From Trueperaceae bacterium (lineage in GTDB: Bacteria > Deinococcota > Deinococci > Deinococcales > Trueperaceae): 64,000 nucleotides of DNA. The notes beneath the pieces were generated by a model. That model ran no database searches and was not told the origin of the DNA. It saw only the letters and a list, made by a program, of their open reading frames with translations. The translations under genes were made by a program, and so were the position numbers. The stretch's first letter is position 1; each line of letters opens with the position of its first letter. The DNA lies in contig JAMLIB010000001.1 of the NCBI GenBank assembly GCA_023954415.1, forward strand, positions 390,001 through 454,000. Reading direction: 5' to 3'. This document shows, in pieces, positions 18,125 to 26,153 of this stretch.

Positions 18125-19417
18125 TCAGTTGCCGCTGCTCTCCTGCTGGGGCTGGGCCACGACCTGCAGGGTCACGGCGACCGTGCGGGTCTCGCCGTTC
18201 CGCCAGACCTCGAGCGTCATCTCGTCGCCGGCCTTGGCGCCGATGAGCAGCTTCTGCAGGTCGGAGGGCTGCTCGATGCGCGTGCCGTTGGCGGAGAGGA
18301 TCACGTCGCCGCCCGCCGGGTAGCTGCTGTTGCCGATGGTCGCCTGGAAGGCGGGTCCCTCGATACCAGCGGCCTCGGCGGGCCCGCCATCGGCCACGTT
18401 GATGACCATGAGGCCATGATCGGGCAGCCGCAGGACCTTACGGGCCTCGGCCGGGATGGCGGTCACGGCGCCCACCTCGATGCCTATGCGCGGGCGGTTG
18501 ACGATGTCGAGGTTCTGAGCGTACACGCCGACGAGGCCGCCTTCGCGCATGAGCGGGAGCGCCTCGATCAGCAGCTCGCTCGGCACGGCGAAGCCGATGC
18601 CGATGTTGCCGGCGCTGCCGCTACTCGTCATGCCCGGCACGATCATCGTGTTCACGCCGACGAGCCGGCCGGCGGAGTCGAGCAGCGGACCGCCCGAGTT
18701 GCCCGGGTTGATCGCGGCGTCCGTCTGCACCATCGGGATCTCGATCTGGCCGATGGAGGGCAGCTCGCGGCCGATGGCGGAGACGATCCCCTGGGACACG
18801 CTCGACTGCAGGCCGAAGGGGTTGCCGATGGCGATGACCTTCTGACCCACACGCACGGTGGTGCTGTCGGCGAGCTCGAGGGGCCTGGCGGCCGCGGGCA
18901 TCTTGCCGCCGTCGACGAGCCTGAGGAGAGCGAGGTCGTAATCGGGGTCGGCGCCGACGACCTCGGCGTCGTACTCGTCGTCGACGTCGGGGAAGACGAC
19001 CTTGATGGTCGCGCCTTCCACCTTCTCGACGCCGTTACTCGTGAGGGCGTTCTCGACGACGTGATAGTTCGTCACGATCTCGTTCTCGCCCACCACGAAG
19101 CCGGAGCCGCTGCTCTGCTGCACCTGGGGCTGCTGGGGGAAGAGCTGCTGCGGGAACAGCTGCCTGAACTGCTGGGGGAGACCCTGCAGTGGGTCTTGCA
19201 CGACGCGGCTGCCGCGCACCTCGACGTTGATGGCGACGACGCTCGGCCCCCACTGCGTGACGATGTCGACGGTGTTCTGTTCGTCCTGAAGGAGCGCCGA
19301 GGTCTCCTGCGCCGGGCTCGTCTGGGCGACGGCGGGCTTGCCTGGCAGCCAGACGGCGGCCAAAGCCAGCAGCAGGAGCAGGGTACCGAGGACGCTGAGC
19401 GAACGGTTTCTGGGCAC
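18125..19417 (-). CDS. HtrA/DegP-type periplasmic serine protease
   Basis: 430 residues. A signal peptide or anchor (about 6-31, ending AVAQ) precedes a Gln-rich segment at about 75-102. The trypsin-like domain carries H119 (TNYHVV), D161 (DYDLALL) and S241 (GNSGGPLL). One C-terminal PDZ domain spans about 330-415. It should degrade or hold misfolded envelope proteins. The GTG start has a good GGAGGA ribosome site at 19423-19428. Its end lies only about 55 bases from the suspicious poly-C block, but the protein looks complete. Confidence 0.92.
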   Translation of the reverse strand: MPRNRSLSVLGTLLLLLALAAVWLPGKPAVAQTSPAQETSALLQDEQNTVDIVTQWGPSVVAINVEVRGSRVVQDPLQGLPQQFRQLFPQQLFPQQPQVQQSSGSGFVVGENEIVTNYHVVENALTSNGVEKVEGATIKVVFPDVDDEYDAEVVGADPDYDLALLRLVDGGKMPAAARPLELADSTTVRVGQKVIAIGNPFGLQSSVSQGIVSAIGRELPSIGQIEIPMVQTDAAINPGNSGGPLLDSAGRLVGVNTMIVPGMTSSGSAGNIGIGFAVPSELLIEALPLMREGGLVGVYAQNLDIVNRPRIGIEVGAVTAIPAEARKVLRLPDHGLMVINVADGGPAEAAGIEGPAFQATIGNSSYPAGGDVILSANGTRIEQPSDLQKLLIGAKAGDEMTLEVWRNGETRTVAVTLQVVAQPQQESSGN

Positions 19418-19497
19418 TGCAATCCTCCAATTAGCTCTCAGATGGGTCGGGAGCTCGGGAAGAGGCGCGCTCTGGCGCCTCCCTCACGTGCTGGAGG

Positions 19498-20487
19498 CTA
19501 ACGCCGCGGGGTGAAGCGACGCGTAGATGAGAATGAGGTTCGTGAAACCGAGGCGGCTCTCGCCAGCCTGTCGACGCCGATGACGATGACCAGCCCCGCG
19601 GCTACGAGCGCGCTCATGAGGAGGGCCGCCCCGGCGTCGCCGGTCGCCCACGGCCAGGTCGCCGCCCCGGCGCCGTCGGCGTACGGCCACACCTTGCGCA
19701 GGCTCCCGAGCATGAAGCCGGTGAGGAGGGCGAGGGTGGCGTCGTGGAAGCGCCCCAGGAGGTAGGTGAGGAAGCGGGCGAAGGAGAGGAGGCCCACGGC
19801 GGCTCCGAGCGCGATCGGGACGATGACGGCGAGGTCGAGGTTGGCCAAGGCCGTGAGCGCCAGCTCGTACTTCTCGAGCAGTACGAGGATGAAGGCGCCC
19901 GAGATGCCGGGCAGCACCGTGGCGCAGATGGCGAGGAAGCCAGAGAGGAAGAGGAAGGCGGGTCCCGAGGGGGTCTCGACCGGCGTCAGGCCGACGATCA
20001 CGAACCCCAGTGCCGTGCCAAGCACGAGCAGGAGGGCGACCGGCACGTTCCACCGGCGCACGTTGCGCCCGATGATGATGACCGACGCGGCGACGAGGCC
20101 GGTGAAGAAGGCCATCAGGTAGCCGGGGTGGCGCTCGAGCAGGTAGGCGACCACCCTCGAGAGTAGGACGATGGCCGTGCCGATGCCCGCCGCGAGGAGG
20201 AACAGGAAGCCGCCGTGCATGGCCGCGAACGCCTCCTTGAAGCGGCCGCGCAGGAGGGGGCGCAGGAAGTCGCCTTTGGTCAGGGCGCCGATGCTCTCGA
20301 GCAGACCGCCGTACACGCCTACGATCAGGGCGATGGTGCCGCCGCTCACGCCGGGGATGAGGTCGCAGCTCCCCATCAACAGGCCCTTGCAGTACAGGAG
20401 GGCCGCTTCCGCGAAGCTCTTCGGGGCGTGGCTACCGTCCCCGAAGCCAAGGCCATGACGCTCGGTGGTTGCGCTCGGCTCGGACAC
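19498..20487 (-). CDS. DUF368 membrane protein (PopT-like undecaprenyl phosphate carrier)
   Basis: 329 residues, with about eight hydrophobic segments. The family signatures LIPGVSGGTIALI and CATVLPGISGAFILV are both clear. DUF368 proteins (PopT) have been identified as transporters that recycle undecaprenyl phosphate across the membrane for wall synthesis. The GTG start at 20487 lies 7 bases after TAACAT (20495-20500); longer starts upstream look non-coding. Confidence 0.88.
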   Translation of the reverse strand: MSEPSATTERHGLGFGDGSHAPKSFAEAALLYCKGLLMGSCDLIPGVSGGTIALIVGVYGGLLESIGALTKGDFLRPLLRGRFKEAFAAMHGGFLFLLAAGIGTAIVLLSRVVAYLLERHPGYLMAFFTGLVAASVIIIGRNVRRWNVPVALLLVLGTALGFVIVGLTPVETPSGPAFLFLSGFLAICATVLPGISGAFILVLLEKYELALTALANLDLAVIVPIALGAAVGLLSFARFLTYLLGRFHDATLALLTGFMLGSLRKVWPYADGAGAATWPWATGDAGAALLMSALVAAGLVIVIGVDRLARAASVSRTSFSSTRRFTPRR

Positions 20488-20609
20488 GGCGCGGATGTTA
20501 TCACGCGCCCGAGCGCACGACCGAGGTGGCCCCCCGGTCCTCATGAAGGCCGGCAGGGCGGGCCGCCGGTCCCGGGGGCCATGCGTTACTCTGGAGGTCG
20601 GAGCCACGG

Positions 20610-20891
20610 ATGAGCGATTCACAAGTGTTGGCACGGTTGGCAGAGACGCTGGAGGGGCTGGGCCTGGAGAAGGGGAGTCTCGAGGACCTGGCGTCCAACC
20701 TCCTCTGGCGCATCGGCAGGTTGGCGGACGACGGCCCCGTGACGGTGCGCGTCGGCCTGGCATCGAGCGCCGACTCCTTCCAGGACCTGCAACGCCTGCG
20801 CGGCGCTACCGACGCCGAGGTCGAGGCGGCCGCGCTGGACGGCACGCTCAGGGTCGAGTGGGTCGGCCAGCGCTTGAAGGGCGAGAGGTGA
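20610..20891 (+). CDS. DUF3248 family small protein
   Basis: 93 residues, soluble, acidic at the N-terminus, with an alpha helix followed by strands (DGPVTVRVGLAS). From memory it matches DUF3248, a small family found in Thermus and Deinococcus. No function is known to me. It overlaps the next gene by 4 bases (GTGA), and that pairing supports a joint role. Confidence 0.65.
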   Translation: MSDSQVLARLAETLEGLGLEKGSLEDLASNLLWRIGRLADDGPVTVRVGLASSADSFQDLQRLRGATDAEVEAAALDGTLRVEWVGQRLKGER

Positions 20892-21466
20892 CCGCCGACA
20901 CGTCGGAGGAGGCCCACAGTCCAGGTCCTGGCGGGCGCCGACTACTGAGGCTCGAACGCGAGGTCTCGTTCCGTTTGCGCGTACCGCTAGCCCCCGACGC
21001 GGCCCGCGCCTTCGTGCAAGACGTGCCCGCCTCGCTAGCGCACGCCGACTTCCTTGCCGGGGTGCGTCTCCGTCCGGGCGATCCGCCGACGCTCGAGGCG
21101 CGTTTGCCGGTCAACGCCGCCGTCTTCGGGGTGCGGGACGTCCCTTTCGCCAGCGCCGTCGGTCTGACGGCTTCGGGGGCGACACTGACCCCGGCGGGGC
21201 CGGTCGACCATGACCGCGCCTGGGCCGAGGTGGGCGGCGAGGCCCGCGTCGAGCCGGTCGAGGGTGGTAGCCGCCTCGACTACGCGCTCAGGCTCACGGT
21301 GTTCCTGGTCATGCCGAGCGCGGAGCGCTGGGGTACCCAGGCGCTCCTGAAGATGGTCGAGCTCACGGCGGCGAGCGTTCTGCGCAAGGTGGGCGAGCGC
21401 TTCCCGCGGGCCGTGGAGGCGGCGGCAGAAGAGGCGGCGCGCGCCGCGGCGGTTGCGCCTTCCTAG
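20888..21466 (+). CDS. DUF3809-like protein
   Basis: 192 residues. It begins with strands (EREVSFRLRVPLAPDAARAFVQD) and ends with a long Ala-rich helix. The pattern, with a final ...ERWGTQALLKMVE segment, suggests a START/SRPBCC-like fold. From memory it fits DUF3809, known from Deinococcus. The start is the GTG that overlaps the DUF3248 stop. Function is unknown; a lipid or hydrophobic-ligand cavity is only a guess from the fold. Confidence 0.6.
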   Translation: MTADTSEEAHSPGPGGRRLLRLEREVSFRLRVPLAPDAARAFVQDVPASLAHADFLAGVRLRPGDPPTLEARLPVNAAVFGVRDVPFASAVGLTASGATLTPAGPVDHDRAWAEVGGEARVEPVEGGSRLDYALRLTVFLVMPSAERWGTQALLKMVELTAASVLRKVGERFPRAVEAAAEEAARAAAVAPS

Positions 21467-21526
21467 ACCGCGATCACTGTCGCCGCGCGGCCTGCCGCCA
21501 AGCGCGCGTACCGGTGGGGAAGACCG

Positions 21527-22906
21527 TTACTTTCCGACGCAGAAGCGCGAGAAGATGCTCGCGAGCGTCTCGTCGCCGATGCCGTCGCGCCCCGTGATGC
21601 CGGCCAGCGCGCGCATCGCCTCCTGCAGGTCGAGCGCCGCCAGCTCGTACCAGCCGCCCCGCGCCTGGGCGCCCGCGCGTTCGACGGACTCCAAGGCCGC
21701 CGTGATGGCCGCCACGTGCCGTTCGTTCCCCAGCCAGACCTCCGCGCCAGCGGCGGAGCCCAGCAGCGCTGCGACCACGGCGGCCTCCAGCTCGCGCAGA
21801 CCCTCGCCCGTCAGCGCCGACACCCGCACCGGCGTCTCGGTGCCCAGCGGCAGCCGCAGCTCGGCGTCCTCCCATGCACCGCCCAGGTCGGTCTTCGTGA
21901 CGACCACGAGCGTGCGCCCCTTGCCGAGCTCCGCGCGGGCCGCCTCGTCGAGCTGCTCGCTCAAGCTCTCCGAGCCGTCGAGGAGCAGGAGCCTGAGGTC
22001 GGCCTGCTCGGCGATGCGCTTGGCGAGCGTCACGCCCGACGCCTCGATGTCGTCTTCCGCCTGCCGGATGCCGGCCGTGTCGATGGCCGTCACCGGCACG
22101 CCGCCAAGCGTCAGGGGCGCCTCGAGGTAGTCACGGGTCGTGCCCGGCGTGGCGCTCACCAGCGAGCGCTCGTAGCCGAGGAGGGCGTTGAGGAGGCTCG
22201 ACTTCCCCACGTTCGGCCGCCCCACGAGCGCCAGCCTGGCGCCCACGCGGCTCAGCCTGCCGGCCTCGGCAGTGGCGAGCAGCCGCCGCAACTCGAGCGC
22301 CGCGCGCGCGACGGGCTCCGCGAGCGCCTGCTCCGGCACGCCATCGTCCGGGTAGTCGAACGCGGCCTGCACGGCGGCGTAAGCCTCGAGGATGTCCGAC
22401 TGCACCGTGCCGAGGCGTTCGCCCAGGGCCCCGCTGAGGCCGAAGCCCGCGTTGCGCAAGGAGGCGTCGGTCTGCGCCTCGACCACGTCCATGACGCTCT
22501 CCGCCTGCAGCAGGTCGATGCGGCCGGCGAGGTAGGCGCGCAACGTGAACTCGCCGGGTCCGGCGAGCCGCGCGCCGCTACGCAAGCAGGCGTCGAGCGT
22601 GGCCCGCAGCGCCGCCGGCCCACCGTGCGTCTGAAGCTCGACGACGTCCTGGCCCGTGTAGGAGCGCGGCGCCCTGAAGGTCAGGAGCAGGGCCTCGTCG
22701 ACGCGCCGGCCGCCGTCCACGACATGGCCGTACACGACCCGGCCGGGCTTCGTCGCGCTCGGCCGCGAGCCGTTGCCGGGAACGAAGACCGCGTCGGCCA
22801 AGGCGTAGGCACTCGGTCCGGAGACCCGCACCACGCCGACCGCCCCCATGCCGGGGGCCGTCGCGATGGCGGCGATGGTGTCGTCACTCGGTGGGAGGTT
22901 GGCCAT
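21527..22906 (-). CDS. mnmE: tRNA uridine-5-carboxymethylaminomethyl GTPase MnmE
   Basis: 459 residues. The N-terminal tetrahydrofolate-binding domain opens DTIAAIATAPGMGAVGVVRVSG and includes SYTGQDVVELQTHGG. The G domain has GRPNVGKS, TPGTTRD, DTAG and TKTD. The protein ends FCVGK, a close variant of the usual FCIGK whose Cys is needed for tRNA modification. With MnmG it modifies U34 in tRNAs. No mnmG is in the window. The ATG lacks an obvious ribosome site or TANNNT hexamer. Confidence 0.95.
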   Translation of the reverse strand: MANLPPSDDTIAAIATAPGMGAVGVVRVSGPSAYALADAVFVPGNGSRPSATKPGRVVYGHVVDGGRRVDEALLLTFRAPRSYTGQDVVELQTHGGPAALRATLDACLRSGARLAGPGEFTLRAYLAGRIDLLQAESVMDVVEAQTDASLRNAGFGLSGALGERLGTVQSDILEAYAAVQAAFDYPDDGVPEQALAEPVARAALELRRLLATAEAGRLSRVGARLALVGRPNVGKSSLLNALLGYERSLVSATPGTTRDYLEAPLTLGGVPVTAIDTAGIRQAEDDIEASGVTLAKRIAEQADLRLLLLDGSESLSEQLDEAARAELGKGRTLVVVTKTDLGGAWEDAELRLPLGTETPVRVSALTGEGLRELEAAVVAALLGSAAGAEVWLGNERHVAAITAALESVERAGAQARGGWYELAALDLQEAMRALAGITGRDGIGDETLASIFSRFCVGK

Positions 22907-22972
22907 CCCCCAATGCTCGCATCCCAGGGGCCGCGCCGGCGTAACGCCGCGCCGCGCGCCGCTCGCGACTGA

Positions 22973-22978
22973 TAAAAT
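22973..22978 (+). promoter_or_regulatory. -10 hexamer TAAAAT for the PAP2-truA run
   Basis: TAAAAT lies about 43 bases before the GTG at 23021, leaving a leader of about 35 bases with a GGAGG ribosome site at 23012-23016. This gene therefore starts in the conventional way, unlike many neighbours. Confidence 0.5.
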
Positions 22979-23020
22979 CGCGCTCTAGTCGCGCGAACCG
23001 CCACGCGCCCCGGAGGCCAA

Positions 23021-23899
23021 GTGGACACCATCATCGCCCTGCAACGACTCGCGTCGCCTGCCCTCGACAGGGTGATGCTCCTCGTCACCGACATCTGCTC
23101 CCAAGAAGCGTTCACGGTCCTGCTGGTCCTCGCGTTCCTGGCGGTCGACGCGACTTTCGGGCGGCGCCTCGGCATCGTGTTCCTGACGGGCGCCTACCTC
23201 AACGACGTGATCAAGACCCTCGTCGACGCCCCGAGGCCGTTTCAGACGCGGCCGGACGTGCTGCGTCCCGGGGCGGCCGACACGGCGCCGGGCAGTTCGT
23301 TCCCTTCCGGTCACACGCAGTCGGCCGCCATCTTCTGGACGCTGGCGGCCTCGCAGTTCAAGCGGGCGTGGTTCTGGCTACTGGCCGCCCTGATCGTGGC
23401 CGCCGTCGCACTGTCGCGCGTCTACCTCGGCGTTCACTACCCCCGCGACATCCTCGGCGGCCTGGCCGTCGGCCTGCTCGTCGTTACCGTCGCCCAGTTC
23501 GCCCGGCGCCTGGCGTTCACGCCCGGCAAGGCCGCCGTCGTCGCGCTCGGGCTCCTCGTGCCGCTCGTCGTCCACCTGCTCTTCACCACGGAGGCCTCGC
23601 ACGTCTTCCTCGCGGTCGCCTCGGCCTTCATCGTCGGCCCCGAGCTCGTGACGCACCGCGCCGGCGGGGGCGTTGTCACACGCCTCGCCATGGGCGTCGT
23701 GGGGGTGGTGCTCGTGGCGGCAGTGCTCGGCGCCACCTCGTCCCTCATGCCCGAGGAGCTGAGGCACGCGCCGTTGCCGGGCTACCTGCGTTACCTCGTC
23801 ATCGGCCTCACCGGCACCGTCCTCGCGCCCCTCGTGTGCCGCTGGGCGCGGTTGAGCGGCGGACCGGTCGTCGCGACCGGCGGCGCCAGGCGCGCCTGA
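23021..23899 (+). CDS. PAP2-family membrane phosphatase
   Basis: 292 residues with several membrane helices. All three motifs of the family are present: KTLVDAPRP, PSGHTQ and SRVYLGVHYPRD. Likely substrates are lipid phosphates such as undecaprenyl diphosphate or phosphatidic acid, but the exact one cannot be told. An extra C-terminal stretch of about 120 residues with more hydrophobic segments goes beyond the minimal PAP2 core. The truA start follows one base after the stop. Confidence 0.9.
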   Translation: MDTIIALQRLASPALDRVMLLVTDICSQEAFTVLLVLAFLAVDATFGRRLGIVFLTGAYLNDVIKTLVDAPRPFQTRPDVLRPGAADTAPGSSFPSGHTQSAAIFWTLAASQFKRAWFWLLAALIVAAVALSRVYLGVHYPRDILGGLAVGLLVVTVAQFARRLAFTPGKAAVVALGLLVPLVVHLLFTTEASHVFLAVASAFIVGPELVTHRAGGGVVTRLAMGVVGVVLVAAVLGATSSLMPEELRHAPLPGYLRYLVIGLTGTVLAPLVCRWARLSGGPVVATGGARRA

Positions 23900-23900
23900 C

Positions 23901-24737
23901 GTGCCGGCAGGACGCGCCGAGCCGCCCTCGCCGAGCGCGGCCGACCAGAGGCGCCTGCGCCTGACCCTCGAGTTCGACGGCACGGCCTTCCTCGGCTGGC
24001 AGCGTCAGGCGGGCGGCGAGCGCACCGTCCAGGCCACCGTGGAGGGCGCGTTCGCCGCCCTGCCGGGCGAGCACTCGAGCGTGCTGGCGGCGGGTCGCAC
24101 GGACGCCGGCGTCCACGCCCTCGCCATGGTCGCCCACGTCGACACGACGTGGACCCAACCCAACGAGAAGCTGCGCCTCGCCCTCAACGCCCACCTGCCG
24201 CCCGACGTCAAGGTCGTTCGCGTGGCGGACGCAGCGCCCGACTTCCAGGCGCAGTTCCACTGCCTCTACCGCCGCTACCTCTACCGCATGCGCGTGATGC
24301 GCGACGACCCGCGCGGCATCGCCATCCAGCGCGAACGCGTGCTCGCCGTCCACCGGCACGTCGACTTGGGCGCCATGGCCGCGGCCACGCGCCACCTGCT
24401 CGGCACCCACGACTTCTCGACGTTCGCCACCCAGGAGACCAGGTCGACCGTGCGCACCGTGCACCTCTGCGAGCTGCGCCTCGAGCGCGGCGAGGTGCGC
24501 CTGCACATCGCCGCGGACGGCTTCCTGCGCAACATGGTCCGCACCATCGTCGGAACGCTCCTGTGGGTGGGGAAGGGGAAGCTGGCGCCGTCAGACATGC
24601 CCGCGCTGCTGGCCGCGCGCGACCGCCGGCGCGCGGGCCACAACGTCGGCCCGCAGGGCCTCTACTTCGCCGAGGCCGGCTACGCGCCGTGGGACCCGGT
24701 CGCCTCCGAGCGCGCGGTGCGCGACCTGGTCGTCTGA
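23901..24737 (+). CDS. truA: tRNA pseudouridine(38-40) synthase TruA
   Basis: 278 residues. The catalytic motif AGRTDAGVHA, the opening LEFDGTAFLGWQRQ and the late FLRNMVRTIVGTL identify TruA, which modifies positions 38-40 in the anticodon stem. The GTG at 23901 adds about 20 residues before the core and directly follows the PAP2 stop. Confidence 0.95.
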   Translation: MPAGRAEPPSPSAADQRRLRLTLEFDGTAFLGWQRQAGGERTVQATVEGAFAALPGEHSSVLAAGRTDAGVHALAMVAHVDTTWTQPNEKLRLALNAHLPPDVKVVRVADAAPDFQAQFHCLYRRYLYRMRVMRDDPRGIAIQRERVLAVHRHVDLGAMAAATRHLLGTHDFSTFATQETRSTVRTVHLCELRLERGEVRLHIAADGFLRNMVRTIVGTLLWVGKGKLAPSDMPALLAARDRRRAGHNVGPQGLYFAEAGYAPWDPVASERAVRDLVV

Positions 24738-24748
24738 GACGGCTTACG

Positions 24749-24754
24749 TATACT
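24749..24754 (+). promoter_or_regulatory. -10 hexamer TATACT, leaderless start
   Basis: TATACT ends 6 bases before the ATG at 24761, between truA and the DUF1999 gene. It would give the DUF1999 and HMA-like pair its own leaderless transcript. Confidence 0.6.
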
Positions 24755-24760
24755 CGGGGC

Positions 24761-25267
24761 ATGAGCATCAGCATCAGGCCGCTCGTCGCAGGGGACCTAG
24801 AGCGACTGGCCGAGTTGGACGGCGCCTACTCCTCCAGGCACGGCCTCGAGCGGGCCGTCAACCTCGCCGCCTTGCGGTTCTTCGAGCGCAGCGGCCATTC
24901 GTTCGTCGCCGAGGTCGGCGACGCTGCCGTCGTGGACTCGGCGGCCACCGACTCTACGGCCGGTGCCGAGCTCGCGGGCTTCCTCCTGGCGCAGGCCGTC
25001 TGGACGGGGGAGCGCCCCACGGTTCACGCCCATCGCCTCGCCGCGCATGAGGATGCGACGGCGGAGGCGCGCGCCGCTCTTGCCGGGGCGCTGGTCAAGA
25101 GCGCCTACGACGCGGGGGTCTACGACCTCGTCTTCCGCACGCCGCGGACCGACGACGCCTTGCGGACGGCGCTGCTCGGCGAGGGGTACCTGGAGGACGA
25201 CCACGTGACCTTGACGCTCGTGCTCGGGACCCGCGCGGCCGCGTGGGCGGAGGGCAGGCGTGGCTGA
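24761..25267 (+). CDS. DUF1999 family protein (GNAT-like)
   Basis: 168 residues. The segments ALRFFERSGHSFVAE, GFLLAQAVW and VKSAYDAGVYD match, from memory, a structurally solved Thermus protein of the DUF1999 family, which adopts an acetyltransferase-like fold. No substrate is known. The ATG is fixed by the upstream TATACT. It overlaps the next gene by 8 bases (GTGGCTGA). Confidence 0.7.
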   Translation: MSISIRPLVAGDLERLAELDGAYSSRHGLERAVNLAALRFFERSGHSFVAEVGDAAVVDSAATDSTAGAELAGFLLAQAVWTGERPTVHAHRLAAHEDATAEARAALAGALVKSAYDAGVYDLVFRTPRTDDALRTALLGEGYLEDDHVTLTLVLGTRAAAWAEGRRG

Positions 25268-25481
25268 CGCCACGGCCAGGGTCCTGATGGGCGTCCGGGG
25301 CATGGACACGCCGGAGGCGCGCGAGCGCGTCATGGCGACTCTGCGGTTCGTGCCGGGGGTGATGGAGGTCACGCCCGGCGATGCCGGTCGAGTCGCGGTG
25401 GAGTACGACGCGGGCGAGATCACGGCCATGGACCTGATCCGGGCGCTGAGGAAGATCGGCTTCCTGGCCGGCATGGAGTGA
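25260..25481 (+). CDS. Small HMA-like (ferredoxin-fold) protein without the CxxC metal site
   Basis: 73 residues. The order VLMGVRGMDTPEARERVMATLRFVPGVMEV ... GRVAVEYD ... DLIRALRKIGF matches the beta-alpha-beta-beta-alpha-beta pattern of heavy-metal-associated domains. The loop that normally carries MxCxxC reads GMDTPEA, with no cysteine anywhere in the protein, so classical copper or zinc binding is unlikely. Confidence 0.6.
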   Translation: MADATARVLMGVRGMDTPEARERVMATLRFVPGVMEVTPGDAGRVAVEYDAGEITAMDLIRALRKIGFLAGME

Positions 25482-25531
25482 TGGCCGTCGTTCGCGCCGG
25501 TCGCGATCAACGGGAAGCACGACGGCTCCCT

Positions 25532-25537
25532 TACAAT
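25532..25537 (+). promoter_or_regulatory. Possible -10 (TACAAT) for the Asp23-fakA pair
   Basis: TACAAT lies about 55 bases before the ATG at 25593. It is a good -10 match with a short leader. No clear -35 is seen. Confidence 0.45.
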
Positions 25538-25592
25538 GCGGAACGTAACGCGCGTGGCAGCCGGCGCCCTTGAGCGCCAGGAAGGTTGAGGC

Positions 25593-26153
25593 ATGGACGA
25601 CGAGACCGAACACGCCGCCGACGCCGCGACCGGGCGGCCGGCCGACGAGACCTCACCGGCCCCGGCCGAAGGCCCGCTAGAGGCGGGTCAACAGGCGGTG
25701 GGCGCGAGCAAGAAGAAGGCGTCCGCCAAGGGCGTCACGGGCATCCTCGGCACGTTCGCCAAGCCGAAGTCCGAGGCGCGCGGGAAGTCCAAGGCGGCCA
25801 AGTCCGCACCCCGAGCCGTGGACCAGGTCCGCGTGTCGGACGGCGCGCTCGCAAGCATCATCGGCCTGTCGGCTCACGAGGTGCCAGGGGTCGTCGGCAT
25901 GGCGCCGGCGAGCTTCTCGGAGGGCATCAGACGCATCCTCGGCGCCAGTCAGGTCGACGAGGGCGTCGTCGTCGAGCACCCCAACGGCGGTGACCGCGCC
26001 GACGTCGAGCTGCACGTCGTCGTCGCCTACGGCGTGAACATCCCCGTCGTGGCCGACTCGGTCCGCGAGCGCGTGCGCTACGCCGCCGAGCACCTGGCCG
26101 GCATCCGCCTCGACCAGGTGCGCGTGAAGGTCGTCGGTGTCAGCCGTGGCTGA
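25593..26153 (+). CDS. Asp23/Gls24 family protein (YloU-like) with basic N-terminal tail
   Basis: 186 residues. The C-terminal 110 residues are the Asp23 domain (ALASIIGLSAHEVPGVVGM ... VELHVVVAYGVNIPVVADSVRERVRYAAEHLAG). The first 75 residues are low-complexity, acidic at first and then rich in Lys and Ala (SKKKASAKG, AKPKSEARGKSKAAKS), unlike the plain YloU of Bacillus. It sits before the FakA-like gene as yloU precedes yloV in Firmicutes. Asp23 proteins are linked to the cell envelope; the role here is inferred. Confidence 0.85.
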   Translation: MDDETEHAADAATGRPADETSPAPAEGPLEAGQQAVGASKKKASAKGVTGILGTFAKPKSEARGKSKAAKSAPRAVDQVRVSDGALASIIGLSAHEVPGVVGMAPASFSEGIRRILGASQVDEGVVVEHPNGGDRADVELHVVVAYGVNIPVVADSVRERVRYAAEHLAGIRLDQVRVKVVGVSRG

